Below, piece by piece: positions 34,428-42,828 of a stretch of DNA of 64,000 nt. Under the pieces are notes generated by a model, which saw nothing but the letters and a program-made list of their open reading frames with translations, was not told where the DNA came from and searched no databases. Both the position numbers and the translations under genes were made by a program. Location: the NCBI RefSeq assembly GCF_900143645.1, contig NZ_FRFD01000009.1, positions 84,722 to 148,721 of the forward strand, read 5' to 3'. Every line of letters starts with the position of its first letter. The stretch's first letter is position 1. Source of the DNA: Anaerocolumna xylanovorans DSM 12503 (GTDB lineage Bacteria; Bacillota; Clostridia; Lachnospirales; Lachnospiraceae).

Positions 34428-35117
34428 CTATTCACTGATAATCCTATCTTTTATTTTATTATAGACTCCATCCTTGATTCCATCAATTTCTTTTAATTCT
34501 TCAATACTCTGGAATCTGCCGTGGTTTGTCCTGTAATCTATTATGCTGTCTGCCTTTGCTTCTCCAATACCAGGCAGGGAGCAAAGTTCTTCCTTCGCAG
34601 CAGTATTGATATTGATATTGATTTTACCGCTGTTTCCTGTATTGTCTCTTGTTTGTCCTGACCCGGGGTTTTTCCCTGAATCCGCTGCTTTGGCCTTTTC
34701 TCCCTTAAGTACCTCTTCTTTGGCAGGAATGTATATCTGCTGGCCGTCTTCTATGGAAGCTGCCTGATTGATATAATCCTTGTCCGCTTCTTTTGTAAAA
34801 CCGCCTGCCAAATCCACTATCTCAAAAATTCTGGCTTCCTTTGAAACCTCATAGACTCCAGGTTTTTTGACTTCACCGCAAATATGGACATAGCACTTTT
34901 CTTCCTTTGGCGTACCGGTAATTTCTTCTTTCTCTTTATCGGTATCTTCCGGTAAATTAGTAGGAGCATCCGTCTGCTTTGTTTCCTCTGCTGTAAGGGG
35001 AGTGCCTAAAGTGCTGTCAAGTTGTTCTTTTCCATTTCTCTGACAGCTGTAGATAATTCCTGTCAGAACAAGAAAGACAGCTATAAGACCTGCTTTTAAA
35101 TATTTATACTTTTTCAT
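34428..35117 (-). CDS. comEA: ComEA-type DNA-binding competence protein with SLBB domain
   Basis: A 229-aa surface protein: N-terminal membrane anchor (residues 7-24, with a Cys that could act as a lipobox), a charged Thr/Glu-rich linker, an SLBB domain (CYVHICGEVKKPGVYEVSKEARIFEIVDLAGGF) and a C-terminal helix-hairpin-helix DNA-binding domain (INTAAKEELCSLPGIGEAKADSIIDYR, then IEELKEIDGIKDGVYNKIK). It binds incoming double-stranded DNA for delivery to ComEC. First gene of the comEA/two-component/GerMN/comEC run; its promoter is at 35182-35210. Confidence 0.95.
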   Translation of the reverse strand: MKKYKYLKAGLIAVFLVLTGIIYSCQRNGKEQLDSTLGTPLTAEETKQTDAPTNLPEDTDKEKEEITGTPKEEKCYVHICGEVKKPGVYEVSKEARIFEIVDLAGGFTKEADKDYINQAASIEDGQQIYIPAKEEVLKGEKAKAADSGKNPGSGQTRDNTGNSGKINININTAAKEELCSLPGIGEAKADSIIDYRTNHGRFQSIEELKEIDGIKDGVYNKIKDRIISE

Positions 35118-35181
35118 AGCGACACCTTTCTAGTTTCAGAAAGGCCGGCAAACCGTATCCTCAATACATTTGCATGTTATC

Positions 35182-35210
35182 ATTCTACCTAATAAATTGT
35201 GGTATTACAA
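35182..35210 (-). promoter_or_regulatory. Promoter of the comEA operon
   Basis: On the minus strand TTGTAA (35205-35210), 17-bp spacer, TAGAAT (35182-35187), about 65 bases before the comEA ATG. Confidence 0.6.
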
Positions 35211-35253
35211 TAGGTATTTTGAAAAGTTTGTAACCTTAAGAAAATCGTAAAAT

Positions 35254-35694
35254 TTACTCCCATTTAAAGGTTAGGATACCTCCGATTACCAATGCTACTC
35301 CTATTAGTTTGCGCCAGTCAAAATCCGCTTTCTCTGCTCCGAATATGCCAAGAAGCTCGATAAGATAGGCTACAATGACCTGGGAGGTGACAATTACCAT
35401 AATGGCTTTGGCAGGTCCTAAGGCGCCTACGCTCTTAATGACAGTAAAGGTGATGAAGGCTCCGATAGCGCCTCCTAAGAGCATATACTTGTTGTCGATT
35501 TTAAAAAGGCCTCCAAAACTTCCTTCCCTGCCGGTTATAAACCAGGCAATGATGCATACGATAAAAGCCGTAAGCTGGACGAAGCTTGCAGATACCCAAA
35601 CGCTTGTCTGTTTCGTTACTCCTGTATTAAAAACCCCCTGAATACTCATAAGGGCTCCTGAAATAATGGCCATGATAAATCCCAAAAATCCCAT
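35254..35694 (-). CDS. DMT-superfamily membrane protein, YdcZ/DUF606 family
   Basis: A 146-aa protein with five hydrophobic helices. Landmarks of the DUF606 half-transporter family are GALMSIQGVFNTGVTK near the N-terminus and the C-terminal DWRKLIGVALVIGGILTFKW. Members usually work as pairs of half-size proteins; only one copy is present here. Substrate unknown. AAAGGATG precedes the ATG. It appears to be a single gene between argD and comEA, all on the same strand. Confidence 0.85.
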   Translation of the reverse strand: MGFLGFIMAIISGALMSIQGVFNTGVTKQTSVWVSASFVQLTAFIVCIIAWFITGREGSFGGLFKIDNKYMLLGGAIGAFITFTVIKSVGALGPAKAIMVIVTSQVIVAYLIELLGIFGAEKADFDWRKLIGVALVIGGILTFKWE

Positions 35695-35807
35695 AACTGT
35701 ACATCCTTTCCTATATTTCAGTAAATTCTGCCATGCGGAAGTTTAACCAGCCGCCGGCAGAAACGCTCTTTCATAGTCTGTACAATTATGGGATAATTTA
35801 CTCTATA

Positions 35808-36983
35808 TTAAATTACTTTTTTCAGTATTTCTATCATCTCATCCACATGCTCCTTTGTTATAACAAGGGGCGGAATAAATCTTAACACATTGCTTCCTGC
35901 AGAAAACAGTATCAGGTTATTATCCATAGCCTTTAAGATAATATCCTTTACCGGATATTCAAATTCAAGTCCCTGGAGTAACCCCTTTCCTCTTCTTTCT
36001 TTGATTTCCTTATGGTTTTCTGCCAGTTCATCTAACCTATCTTCAAGATAAGCAGATACCTCCTTTACATGGTGGAGAAGATTAAGCTTTTCATACTGGT
36101 CGAATACTGCATTTACCGCTGCCGCCGTAAATGGATTTCCGCCGTAGGTGGTACCGTGGTCTCCCGGCTCAAATGCTTTGCAGACTTTTTCCACAGCTGC
36201 AAAGGCTCCTACGGGAACACCGCAGCCAAGAGCCTTGGCAGCAGTTAAGATATCCGGCTTTACACCATATTCCTGCCATGCAAACATACTGCCGGTTCTT
36301 CCCATACCGCATTGTATTTCATCGAAGATAAGCAGAATATCTTTTTCATCGCACAGCCTTCTTAACTCCTTAAGATATTCTTCATCAGCCGGATAGACGC
36401 CACCTTCTGCCTGAACCGGCTCTAATAAAATAGCGCAGGTCTTTTCATTGATCTTTGCCTTTATATCTTCTATGGAATTTAAGTCCGTAAAAACAACCCC
36501 ACCGATCAAAGGCTCAAAAGCTTCCCTGTAAGAAGGCTGGCCGGTTACTGAAAGCGCTCCCATGCTTCTTCCGTGAAAGGAACGGTTCATTGCGATAATC
36601 TGACTGTCCCCTGTATGATGCTTCTTGTAATAATACTTTCTGGCAAGCTTAATAGCTCCCTCGATAGCTTCTGTTCCGCTGTTAGTAAAAAATACCCTAT
36701 CCATACCGGAAGCCCCTGCCAGCCTTGCGGCTGCCTTAATGGAAGGTACATTATAGAAGTAATTGGAGGTATGAAGAAGTTTATCAATCTGTGCCTTTAA
36801 TGCACTGTTATACTCTGTATTACCGTAACCTAAAGCAAATACTGCAATACCGGCGCCAAAATCAAGGTATTTCTTCCCGTCCGTATCATATAAATAAACA
36901 CCTTCACCTCTGTCAAGAACTATCTTATATCTTGAATAGGTATGCATCAACAGGTTTTCTGCTTCCTTTATGTATTCTTCCAT
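35808..36983 (-). CDS. argD: Acetylornithine aminotransferase
   Basis: PLP-dependent class III aminotransferase making N-acetylornithine from N-acetylglutamate semialdehyde. 391 aa, with TDGKKYLDFGAGIAVFALGY at the N-terminus, FFTNSGTEAIEGAIKLARK (phosphate/PLP loop), FHGRSMGALSVTG, LLIFDEIQCGMGRTG (PLP-ring Asp) and TAAKALGCGVPVGAF with the Schiff-base Lys. It follows argB by 12 bp in an argJ-argB-argD operon. Confidence 0.96.
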   Translation of the reverse strand: MEEYIKEAENLLMHTYSRYKIVLDRGEGVYLYDTDGKKYLDFGAGIAVFALGYGNTEYNSALKAQIDKLLHTSNYFYNVPSIKAAARLAGASGMDRVFFTNSGTEAIEGAIKLARKYYYKKHHTGDSQIIAMNRSFHGRSMGALSVTGQPSYREAFEPLIGGVVFTDLNSIEDIKAKINEKTCAILLEPVQAEGGVYPADEEYLKELRRLCDEKDILLIFDEIQCGMGRTGSMFAWQEYGVKPDILTAAKALGCGVPVGAFAAVEKVCKAFEPGDHGTTYGGNPFTAAAVNAVFDQYEKLNLLHHVKEVSAYLEDRLDELAENHKEIKERRGKGLLQGLEFEYPVKDIILKAMDNNLILFSAGSNVLRFIPPLVITKEHVDEMIEILKKVI

Positions 36984-36995
36984 CGCTTTCCCTCC

Positions 36996-37907
36996 TTAAC
37001 CTTCTGCCTGCATTTTCTCATTATCAAACAGAATACTTTCATTGCTAAGAATAGCTGTTCCGATTCCTCTGTTTGTAAAGAACTCCAGCAACAGGCAATG
37101 TTCCATTCTGCCATCCAGAATATGCACTCTGGAAACGCCTCCCTTAACAGCATCAATGCAATTCTTAAGCTTTGGCAGCATGCCTCCTCCGATAAATCCA
37201 TTGGTCATCAGCTTATCTGCTTTTTCCAGCGTCAGCACGGAAATAAGGGTGTTTTTATCGGACGGATCGGTATAAACACCTTCGATATCTGTAAGGAATG
37301 CCAGTTTCTCTGCTCCGATTGCTGTTGCTACCGCACAGGCAGCATCATCCGCATTTATGTTATAGGCATGGTAATCCGCGTCCAGTCCGATAGGCGCAAT
37401 AACCGGAATAAAGTTATTATCAATCAGCGTATTAATTAAATCTGCATTTACTTCGGTGATATTCCCTACATAACCGATGTCCTGGCCATTTGCATATTTC
37501 TTTTCTACCTTTAAGGTAGAGCCGTCCTTGCCGCTGATGCCAACAGCTTTTACACCAAGCTTTTCAATCATCTGCACAAGATTCTTATTTACCTTGCCAA
37601 GAACCATCTCTGCCACTTCCATGGTCTCTTCATCGGTTACTCTTAAGCCTTCCACAAAGGTGGATTCATGCCCTAAAAGACTTACCCACTTGGAGATTTC
37701 CTTTCCTCCTCCATGGACAATGATGGGCTGCATGCCAACAAGCTTTAAAAGTGCCACATCCTTTATAACATTTAATTGAAGATTCTCATCTAACATGGCG
37801 CTGCCACCGTATTTTACAACAACTTTCTTATTATTGAATTTCTGTATATAGGGAAGCGCTTCAATCAGAGTCTGCGCTTTCATAAGTATCTGGTCCATGG
37901 GTTCCAT
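36996..37907 (-). CDS. argB: Acetylglutamate kinase
   Basis: Phosphorylates N-acetylglutamate. 303 aa of the amino-acid kinase fold: VVVKYGGSAMLDE (phosphate-binding Lys-Gly-Gly), PIIVHGGGKEISK, GLRVTDEETMEVAEMVLGKVNKNLV, NINADDAACAVATAIGAEKLAFLTDIEGVY and GGMLPKLKNCIDAV. The N-terminal helix of about 25 residues before VVVKYGG is present, the extension linked to hexamer formation and arginine feedback in other enzymes. AGGAGGAG precedes the ATG. Confidence 0.97.
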   Translation of the reverse strand: MEPMDQILMKAQTLIEALPYIQKFNNKKVVVKYGGSAMLDENLQLNVIKDVALLKLVGMQPIIVHGGGKEISKWVSLLGHESTFVEGLRVTDEETMEVAEMVLGKVNKNLVQMIEKLGVKAVGISGKDGSTLKVEKKYANGQDIGYVGNITEVNADLINTLIDNNFIPVIAPIGLDADYHAYNINADDAACAVATAIGAEKLAFLTDIEGVYTDPSDKNTLISVLTLEKADKLMTNGFIGGGMLPKLKNCIDAVKGGVSRVHILDGRMEHCLLLEFFTNRGIGTAILSNESILFDNEKMQAEG

Positions 37908-37955
37908 ATGAACTCCTCCTGCGATAAAATTTGATTTAAAATAAGAATGGCTTTT

Positions 37956-39176
37956 TTATGAACGATAGTCCGCATTAATATACACATATTTATCTGTCAG
38001 ATCACAGCCCCAGGCCGTAGCCATACAATTGCCGCTCTTAATGTCAGCAATTGCACTTACTTCCTTTTGCTTTAAGATTTCCGTTGCCATTTCTTCGCTG
38101 TAATCCATAGCCATTCCATTTTCCACAAGCTTTAAAGAGCCTGCGCAGCTTTCAATATATAAATCAACTTTATCAGGGTCAAATGAGGCTCCTGCATAAC
38201 CCATTGCACAAAGAATTCTTCCCCAGTTGGCATCATTACCGTATATGGCAGTCTTTACCAGATTGGAGGTAATAATGGATTTGCTTAATATGACCGCCTG
38301 CTCCTTGGTATCCGCTCCTGTTACTCTGCATTCAAACAGTTTGGTTGCACCTTCCCCGTCGGAAGCCATCATTTTGGCAAGCTCTGTTGTAATCGTATGG
38401 AGAGCTTTTACAAAGATTTCATAAGCTTCATTTTTTTCTGTAATTTCTTCGTTGCCTGCCATTCCGTTAGCCAATATCAGAAGAGAATCATTGGTAGAGG
38501 TATCCCTGTCAACGGATATCATATTAAAGCTGTCCTTCACATCTTCTCTAATGGCTTCAATCAGCAGTTCCTTACTGATGGCAAGGTCCGTTGTAATGAC
38601 TCCAAGCATTGTAGCCATATTGGGATGTATCATGCCGGACCCTTTGGACATTCCGCCTATTGTTACAGGTATTCCGTTTAGTTCAAAAGAAATGGCATAT
38701 TGCTTTGCAAAAGTGTCCGTAGTCATGATTGCTTCTGCCGCCAGTCCAGCATGTTCCTTGTCCTCACCCAGCTCTTGTTTCAGCAGCTTACAGCCCTCTG
38801 CGATAGCTTCAATAGGAAGCTGTCTGCCGATAACACCTGTAGAAGCTGTCAGTACTGCTTCTTTCTTAAGGCCTAATTCCGAAGCCATAAAGGCAGCCAT
38901 CTTTTCATTGTTCTCTGTTCCCAAAGCACCGGTACAGGCATTGGCAACTCCGCTGTTAAGTACTACTGCCTGAGCCATGCCATATTCCTGTATAATCTTC
39001 CTATCCCATATTACAGGGGCTGCTTTTACCAGATTGGTCGTAAAGGTACCTGCGGCCTTTGCCGGAACAACGCTGTAGACCAATGCCATATCCTTTTTCT
39101 TTTTCTTAATTCCTGCATAAATACCTGCTGCTTTATATCCTTTTGGGGCAGTCACCCCACCGCTAATAATCTCCAT
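37956..39176 (-). CDS. argJ: Bifunctional ornithine acetyltransferase / N-acetylglutamate synthase
   Basis: Recycles the acetyl group between acetylornithine and glutamate, and may also use acetyl-CoA. 406 aa; self-cleaves before Thr in the conserved PNMATMLGVITTD, preceded by GGMSKGSGMIHPNMA. C-terminal NWGRILCAMGYAGASFDP and CMATAWGCDLTDKYVYINADYRS match the family end. First gene of argJBD, with the arginine-type promoter at 39248-39289. No argC or argF is visible in the window. Confidence 0.96.
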   Translation of the reverse strand: MEIISGGVTAPKGYKAAGIYAGIKKKKKDMALVYSVVPAKAAGTFTTNLVKAAPVIWDRKIIQEYGMAQAVVLNSGVANACTGALGTENNEKMAAFMASELGLKKEAVLTASTGVIGRQLPIEAIAEGCKLLKQELGEDKEHAGLAAEAIMTTDTFAKQYAISFELNGIPVTIGGMSKGSGMIHPNMATMLGVITTDLAISKELLIEAIREDVKDSFNMISVDRDTSTNDSLLILANGMAGNEEITEKNEAYEIFVKALHTITTELAKMMASDGEGATKLFECRVTGADTKEQAVILSKSIITSNLVKTAIYGNDANWGRILCAMGYAGASFDPDKVDLYIESCAGSLKLVENGMAMDYSEEMATEILKQKEVSAIADIKSGNCMATAWGCDLTDKYVYINADYRS

Positions 39177-39247
39177 GTGTATACCTCCTATGCTGCAATT
39201 CTGCTTGTAATGCTGTCAGAGCTGCGGCTTTCTTTCTTCTCTAATTA

Positions 39248-39289
39248 ATTTATAATTATACACATTAATAAATTATTATGCAATACCTA
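39248..39289 (-). promoter_or_regulatory. argJBD promoter with putative ArgR boxes
   Basis: On the minus strand TTGCAT (39278-39283), 17 bp, TATAAT (39255-39260). The boxes TGCATAATAATTTATTAA and TGTATAATTATAAATTA begin 20 bp apart. The stretch TAGGTATTGCATAA is identical to that of the argG promoter. Confidence 0.65.
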
Positions 39290-39292
39290 ATT

Positions 39293-39883
39293 TTATTTTT
39301 TTAAAATATCGATCCCTTCCTTTAAAAGCTCATGATAAATCTTTGCTATGGGAAGCCCTACAATATTATTATACTCTCCTTCAATGCCGCTTATATGCAC
39401 TGCAAACCTTCCCTGAATGGCATAAGCCCCCGCCTTGTCAAAGGGTTCACCGGTGGCAATATAGCTTTCAATCTGCTCCTCCGTTAAAGTTTCCACCTCT
39501 ACACGGCTCATCTGATGGAAGACCAGCCTCTTCTCTGTTTTTTCTTTTTCTCCTATTACAATGGCAACTCCCGTATATACCTCATGCTTTCTGCCGGAAA
39601 GAAGCTTAAGCATATGATAAGCTTCCTCGCTGTTCCTTGGTTTTCCAAGAGGCTTACCGTCAAGGAATACCAGTGTATCCGCACTAATAATAAGAAAGTC
39701 TCCTTCTGCTTCCTTTTTTATAGCTTCTGCTTTTAAGCGTGCCAGTTCCTCCACCATATCAGAGGGATTTGTTTTGTCTGTTATCTCTTCTGCATTGCTT
39801 ACCTTTATCTCAAACTTTACTCCTGCCTGTTCTAAGATTTCCCTTCTTCTTGGTGAACCGGATGCCAATATAATTTTATACAT
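39293..39883 (-). CDS. maf: Maf-family nucleoside triphosphate pyrophosphatase
   Basis: A 196-aa house-cleaning enzyme that hydrolyses dTTP/UTP or modified nucleotides to monophosphates. Family motifs are the N-terminal ILASGSPRRREILEQAG, ISADTLVFLDGKPLGKPRNSEEAYHMLKLLSGRKHEVYTGVA (catalytic SADT and KP/RKH) and EPFDKAGAYAIQGRFAVHISGIEGEYNNIVGLP. The ATG at 39883 follows AAGGAGG and gives the canonical MYKIILASGSPRR, so an earlier in-frame start is rejected. Confidence 0.95.
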   Translation of the reverse strand: MYKIILASGSPRRREILEQAGVKFEIKVSNAEEITDKTNPSDMVEELARLKAEAIKKEAEGDFLIISADTLVFLDGKPLGKPRNSEEAYHMLKLLSGRKHEVYTGVAIVIGEKEKTEKRLVFHQMSRVEVETLTEEQIESYIATGEPFDKAGAYAIQGRFAVHISGIEGEYNNIVGLPIAKIYHELLKEGIDILKK

Positions 39884-39924
39884 AGTATTCCTCCTTAAGT
39901 AATGTTCTCTTTCCATTTTCCCAA

Positions 39925-39953
39925 ATTATATCATTGCGGCAAATGTTTGTCCA
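39925..39953 (-). promoter_or_regulatory. maf promoter
   Basis: On the minus strand TGGACA (39948-39953), 17-bp spacer, TATAAT (39925-39930). Confidence 0.6.
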
Positions 39954-39994
39954 TAAAGGGAAAAGAAGGCCTATTCTTTTTATGATTTTCAAAA

Positions 39995-40036
39995 TAGGTA
40001 TTGCATAAAATAACACATTGATGTATATTTATAATA
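39995..40036 (+). promoter_or_regulatory. argG promoter with putative ArgR boxes
   Basis: TTGCAT (40001-40006), 17 bp, TATATT (40024-40029). TGCATAAAATAACA (40002) and TGTATATTTATAATA (40022) begin 20 bp apart, the same spacing as at argH and argJ. The second box is a 15-of-15 match to the argH box. Confidence 0.65.
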
Positions 40037-40066
40037 ATTTAAAATTAAAAATTAGGAGGATTCAAA

Positions 40067-41272
40067 ATGAAAGAGAAAGTTATACTTGCTTATTCCGGAG
40101 GTCTTGATACCACTGTCATTATACCCTGGTTAAAAGAAAACTATGATTATGATGTTGTTTGTGTATGCATTAATGTTGGGCAGGGCAATGAACTGGACGG
40201 TCTGGAAGAAAGAGCCAAGGCATCAGGTGCCGTAAAGCTCTATATTGAAGATGTCGTAGAAGAATTTGTGGATGATTTCGTATTGCCTTGCGTAAAGGCA
40301 GGTGCCGTTTACGAAAATAAATATTTACTCGGAACTTCCATGGCAAGACCTGTAATTGCCAAACGTCTGGTAGAGATTGCAAGACTGGAAAATGCAACCG
40401 CTATTTGCCACGGTGCCACCGGCAAGGGAAACGACCAGGTGCGCTTTGAACTTGGCATTAAAGCTTTAGCCCCTGATTTAAAGATTATCGCCCCCTGGCG
40501 CATCTGGGATATCTCCTCCCGTGAAGAGGAAATTGAATACTGCGAAAATCACGGTATCCACCTTCCTTTTTCCGCTGATAACAGCTACAGTCGAGACAGG
40601 AACCTCTGGCATATCAGCCATGAAGGTCTGGAGCTTGAGGACCCTGCCAATGCTCCTAATTACGACCACCTGCTGGTTCTTGGTGTTTCTCCCGAGAAAG
40701 CTCCGGAGGAAGGTGAATACTTAACACTTTCTTTTGAAAAAGGTATTCCTGCCACACTAAACGGCGAGGCCATGAAAGCATCCGAAATCATTGAGAAGCT
40801 TAACGAATTAGGGGGCAAGCACGGCGTCGGTATTGTAGATATCGTAGAAAACCGCGTAGTTGGTATGAAGTCCCGTGGCGTATATGAAACACCGGGCGGA
40901 ACAATTCTGATGGAAGCACATACTGCTTTGGAAGAACTGATATTAGACCGTGACACGCTCGCCTACAAGAAGGGTATTGGTGATAAATTTGCCGATGTTG
41001 TATACGAAGGCAAATGGTTTACTCCTTTAAGAGAAGCTCTCCAGGCTTTCGTAGATTCCACACAGGAATACGTAACCGGTGAAGTAAAGCTTAAACTGTA
41101 TAAAGGAAACATTATCAAACAGGGTACTACTTCTCCTTATTCTTTATATAATGAAAGTATAGCTTCCTTTACAACCGGTGAGCTTTACAACCATAAGGAT
41201 GCAGAAGGCTTTATTAACCTCTTTGGCCTCTCCTTAAAAGTGAGGGCTATGAAACAGGGCAATAAGAATTAA
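40067..41272 (+). CDS. argG: Argininosuccinate synthase
   Basis: ATP-dependent condensation of citrulline and aspartate, the step before ArgH. 401 aa, with the PP-loop AYSGGLDTTVI at residues 8-18, TSMARPVIAKRLVEIA, CHGATGKGNDQVRFE, SRDRNLWHISHEGLELEDP and PGGTILMEAHTALEEL. AGGAGG lies seven bases before the ATG. Divergent from maf-argJBD; the enzyme's partner argH is at 3.7-5.1 kb. Confidence 0.98.
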   Translation: MKEKVILAYSGGLDTTVIIPWLKENYDYDVVCVCINVGQGNELDGLEERAKASGAVKLYIEDVVEEFVDDFVLPCVKAGAVYENKYLLGTSMARPVIAKRLVEIARLENATAICHGATGKGNDQVRFELGIKALAPDLKIIAPWRIWDISSREEEIEYCENHGIHLPFSADNSYSRDRNLWHISHEGLELEDPANAPNYDHLLVLGVSPEKAPEEGEYLTLSFEKGIPATLNGEAMKASEIIEKLNELGGKHGVGIVDIVENRVVGMKSRGVYETPGGTILMEAHTALEELILDRDTLAYKKGIGDKFADVVYEGKWFTPLREALQAFVDSTQEYVTGEVKLKLYKGNIIKQGTTSPYSLYNESIASFTTGELYNHKDAEGFINLFGLSLKVRAMKQGNKN

Positions 41273-41394
41273 TTTCTAATAAAATGTTAATACTCTTCTC
41301 ACAAATGCTTAAGGCATATACTGTATAATTCAAAAGTGTAAATCATCTGGAAGTTAGATTGAAAGAAAATTATAATAGGAAAGAAGGTATAAAC

Positions 41395-41715
41395 ATGATT
41401 ATTACAACTACAAATACGATTGAAGGAAGAACCATAACAGAGTACAAGGGTATTGTTTTTGGTGAAGTCATATCCGGTGTTAACTTTATAAAAGATTTTG
41501 CTGCCGGATTATCCAATTTCTTTGGAGGCCGTTCATCTACTTATGAGGATGAATTAATCCAGGCAAGGCAAAATGCAATAAGAGAAATGGAGGAACGGGC
41601 CAGAAGTATGGGAGCAGACGCTGTTGTAGCTGTTGATGTGGATTATGAGGTTTTAGGCGCCGATAATGGTATGCTTATGGTGACTGTTTCCGGTACCGCC
41701 GTTAATCTGCGGTAA
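41395..41715 (+). CDS. YbjQ/DUF74-family heavy-metal-binding-domain protein
   Basis: A 106-aa protein that is essentially one YbjQ domain: NTIEGRTITEYKGIVFGEVISG, RSSTYEDELIQARQNAIREMEERARSMGADAVVAVDVDYE, ending with VSGTAVNL. These form pentamers of unknown function. The ATG at 41395 has AAAGAAGG upstream; a longer frame from 41359 is rejected. Confidence 0.88.
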   Translation: MIITTTNTIEGRTITEYKGIVFGEVISGVNFIKDFAAGLSNFFGGRSSTYEDELIQARQNAIREMEERARSMGADAVVAVDVDYEVLGADNGMLMVTVSGTAVNLR

Positions 41716-41897
41716 AAACTATTAATTTATATGCAGCATAAATCCTTAAATTATACTATAATCTGCTAAAACCCCATTTAGCTCAACATTTTTTTTAATT
41801 TCTGTTGGATTAAGTTGAAATTTTCTCCAAAATGCTATAATATAAAATTAGTTAATAGTTTCAGTATTGCAATTTTAATTATGCAAGGAGATTTGTT

Positions 41898-42815
41898 ATG
41901 GAAAAGGATACAGTCTTGGTAGTTGATGACAGTGAGATTATATGTACCATTATAAAGGATATTTTAGAGTCCTCATCATTGCACATAGCTATTGCCCATT
42001 CAGGGGAGGAAAGCATTCCAATTGCCAAGACACTTCGTCCCACCCTGATACTGTTAGACATTATGATGACCGGTATAGACGGATATGAGACCTGCAAGAT
42101 CTTAAAGGGTTTCCCTGAAACCAAGGATATACCAATCATCTTCATCACAGGAAACAATGATTCAGAGTCCGTTCTTCGAGGTTTTGAGGTAGGAGCTGCC
42201 GATTATGTATCAAAGCCCTTTATCCCGGAAGAGCTTAAGGCACGTGTTAAGGTTCATATGCAGAATGTAAAAAACCAGCGTGAACTTCAGCTTCTCATGA
42301 AGGAATTAAAGGAAATGGCTATTACCGATTACCTTACAAAGCTGTATAACAGGCGTTATTTTATGGAGAAACTCCATGAATATGTTGAATCTGATTATAC
42401 AGAATTTGCTCTGATTCTTTTTGATGTGGACAACTTTAAGAATATTAATGACGTATACGGACATAATGCCGGAGACATTGCTTTGGTCAATATATCCAAT
42501 ATTTTTAGGCTCATATTGAGAGAAGAGGATACCATAAGCCGCTGGGGCGGTGAAGAATTCCTGGTATTTCTGCCCAATGCCGATATAGATACTGCTATGA
42601 AGATAGCAGATAAATTACGAAAAGAAGTTGAAAGATATACCTTTACCTTTGAAAGCACCGATTTTCATTGCACCATAACAGGCGGTGTTGTCAAATACGA
42701 CCCTGATCTGACTGTAGAGAAGAATATTACCTGCGCAGACCAGGCATTATATCAAGGTAAATCCATGGGCAAAAATCTCTGCATAAACTATTTGAGCTGT
42801 TTAGAGAGCATGTAA
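41898..42815 (+). CDS. Response regulator with GGDEF diguanylate cyclase domain (PleD-like)
   Basis: 305 aa. The receiver domain (residues 1-125) has DDSE, phospho-acceptor Asp in LILLDIMM, and Lys in YVSKPFIPEE. The output GGDEF domain begins about residue 140 (DYLTKLYNRRYFMEKL), with DVDNFKNINDVYGHNAGD and an active site RWGGEEF, a functional variant of GGDEF. It makes cyclic di-GMP on phosphorylation. I see no RxxD inhibitory site in the five residues before GGEEF. AAGGAG precedes the ATG. It is followed 13 bp later by the HAD gene; no partner kinase is adjacent. Confidence 0.95.
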   Translation: MEKDTVLVVDDSEIICTIIKDILESSSLHIAIAHSGEESIPIAKTLRPTLILLDIMMTGIDGYETCKILKGFPETKDIPIIFITGNNDSESVLRGFEVGAADYVSKPFIPEELKARVKVHMQNVKNQRELQLLMKELKEMAITDYLTKLYNRRYFMEKLHEYVESDYTEFALILFDVDNFKNINDVYGHNAGDIALVNISNIFRLILREEDTISRWGGEEFLVFLPNADIDTAMKIADKLRKEVERYTFTFESTDFHCTITGGVVKYDPDLTVEKNITCADQALYQGKSMGKNLCINYLSCLESM

Positions 42816-42828
42816 GAAAGGATATAAC

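Noticed and set aside
38452..38973. 173-codon plus-strand open frame opposite argJ (and similar frames opposite eno, copA, argB and the chemoreceptor gene)
   Set aside because: Low-complexity Ser/Ile/Ala-rich translations that mirror the true genes on the other strand.
41815..41841. Promoter TTGAAA / TATAAT for the diguanylate cyclase gene
   Set aside because: The spacer is only 15 bp, shorter than usual, so I do not list it as a supported promoter.
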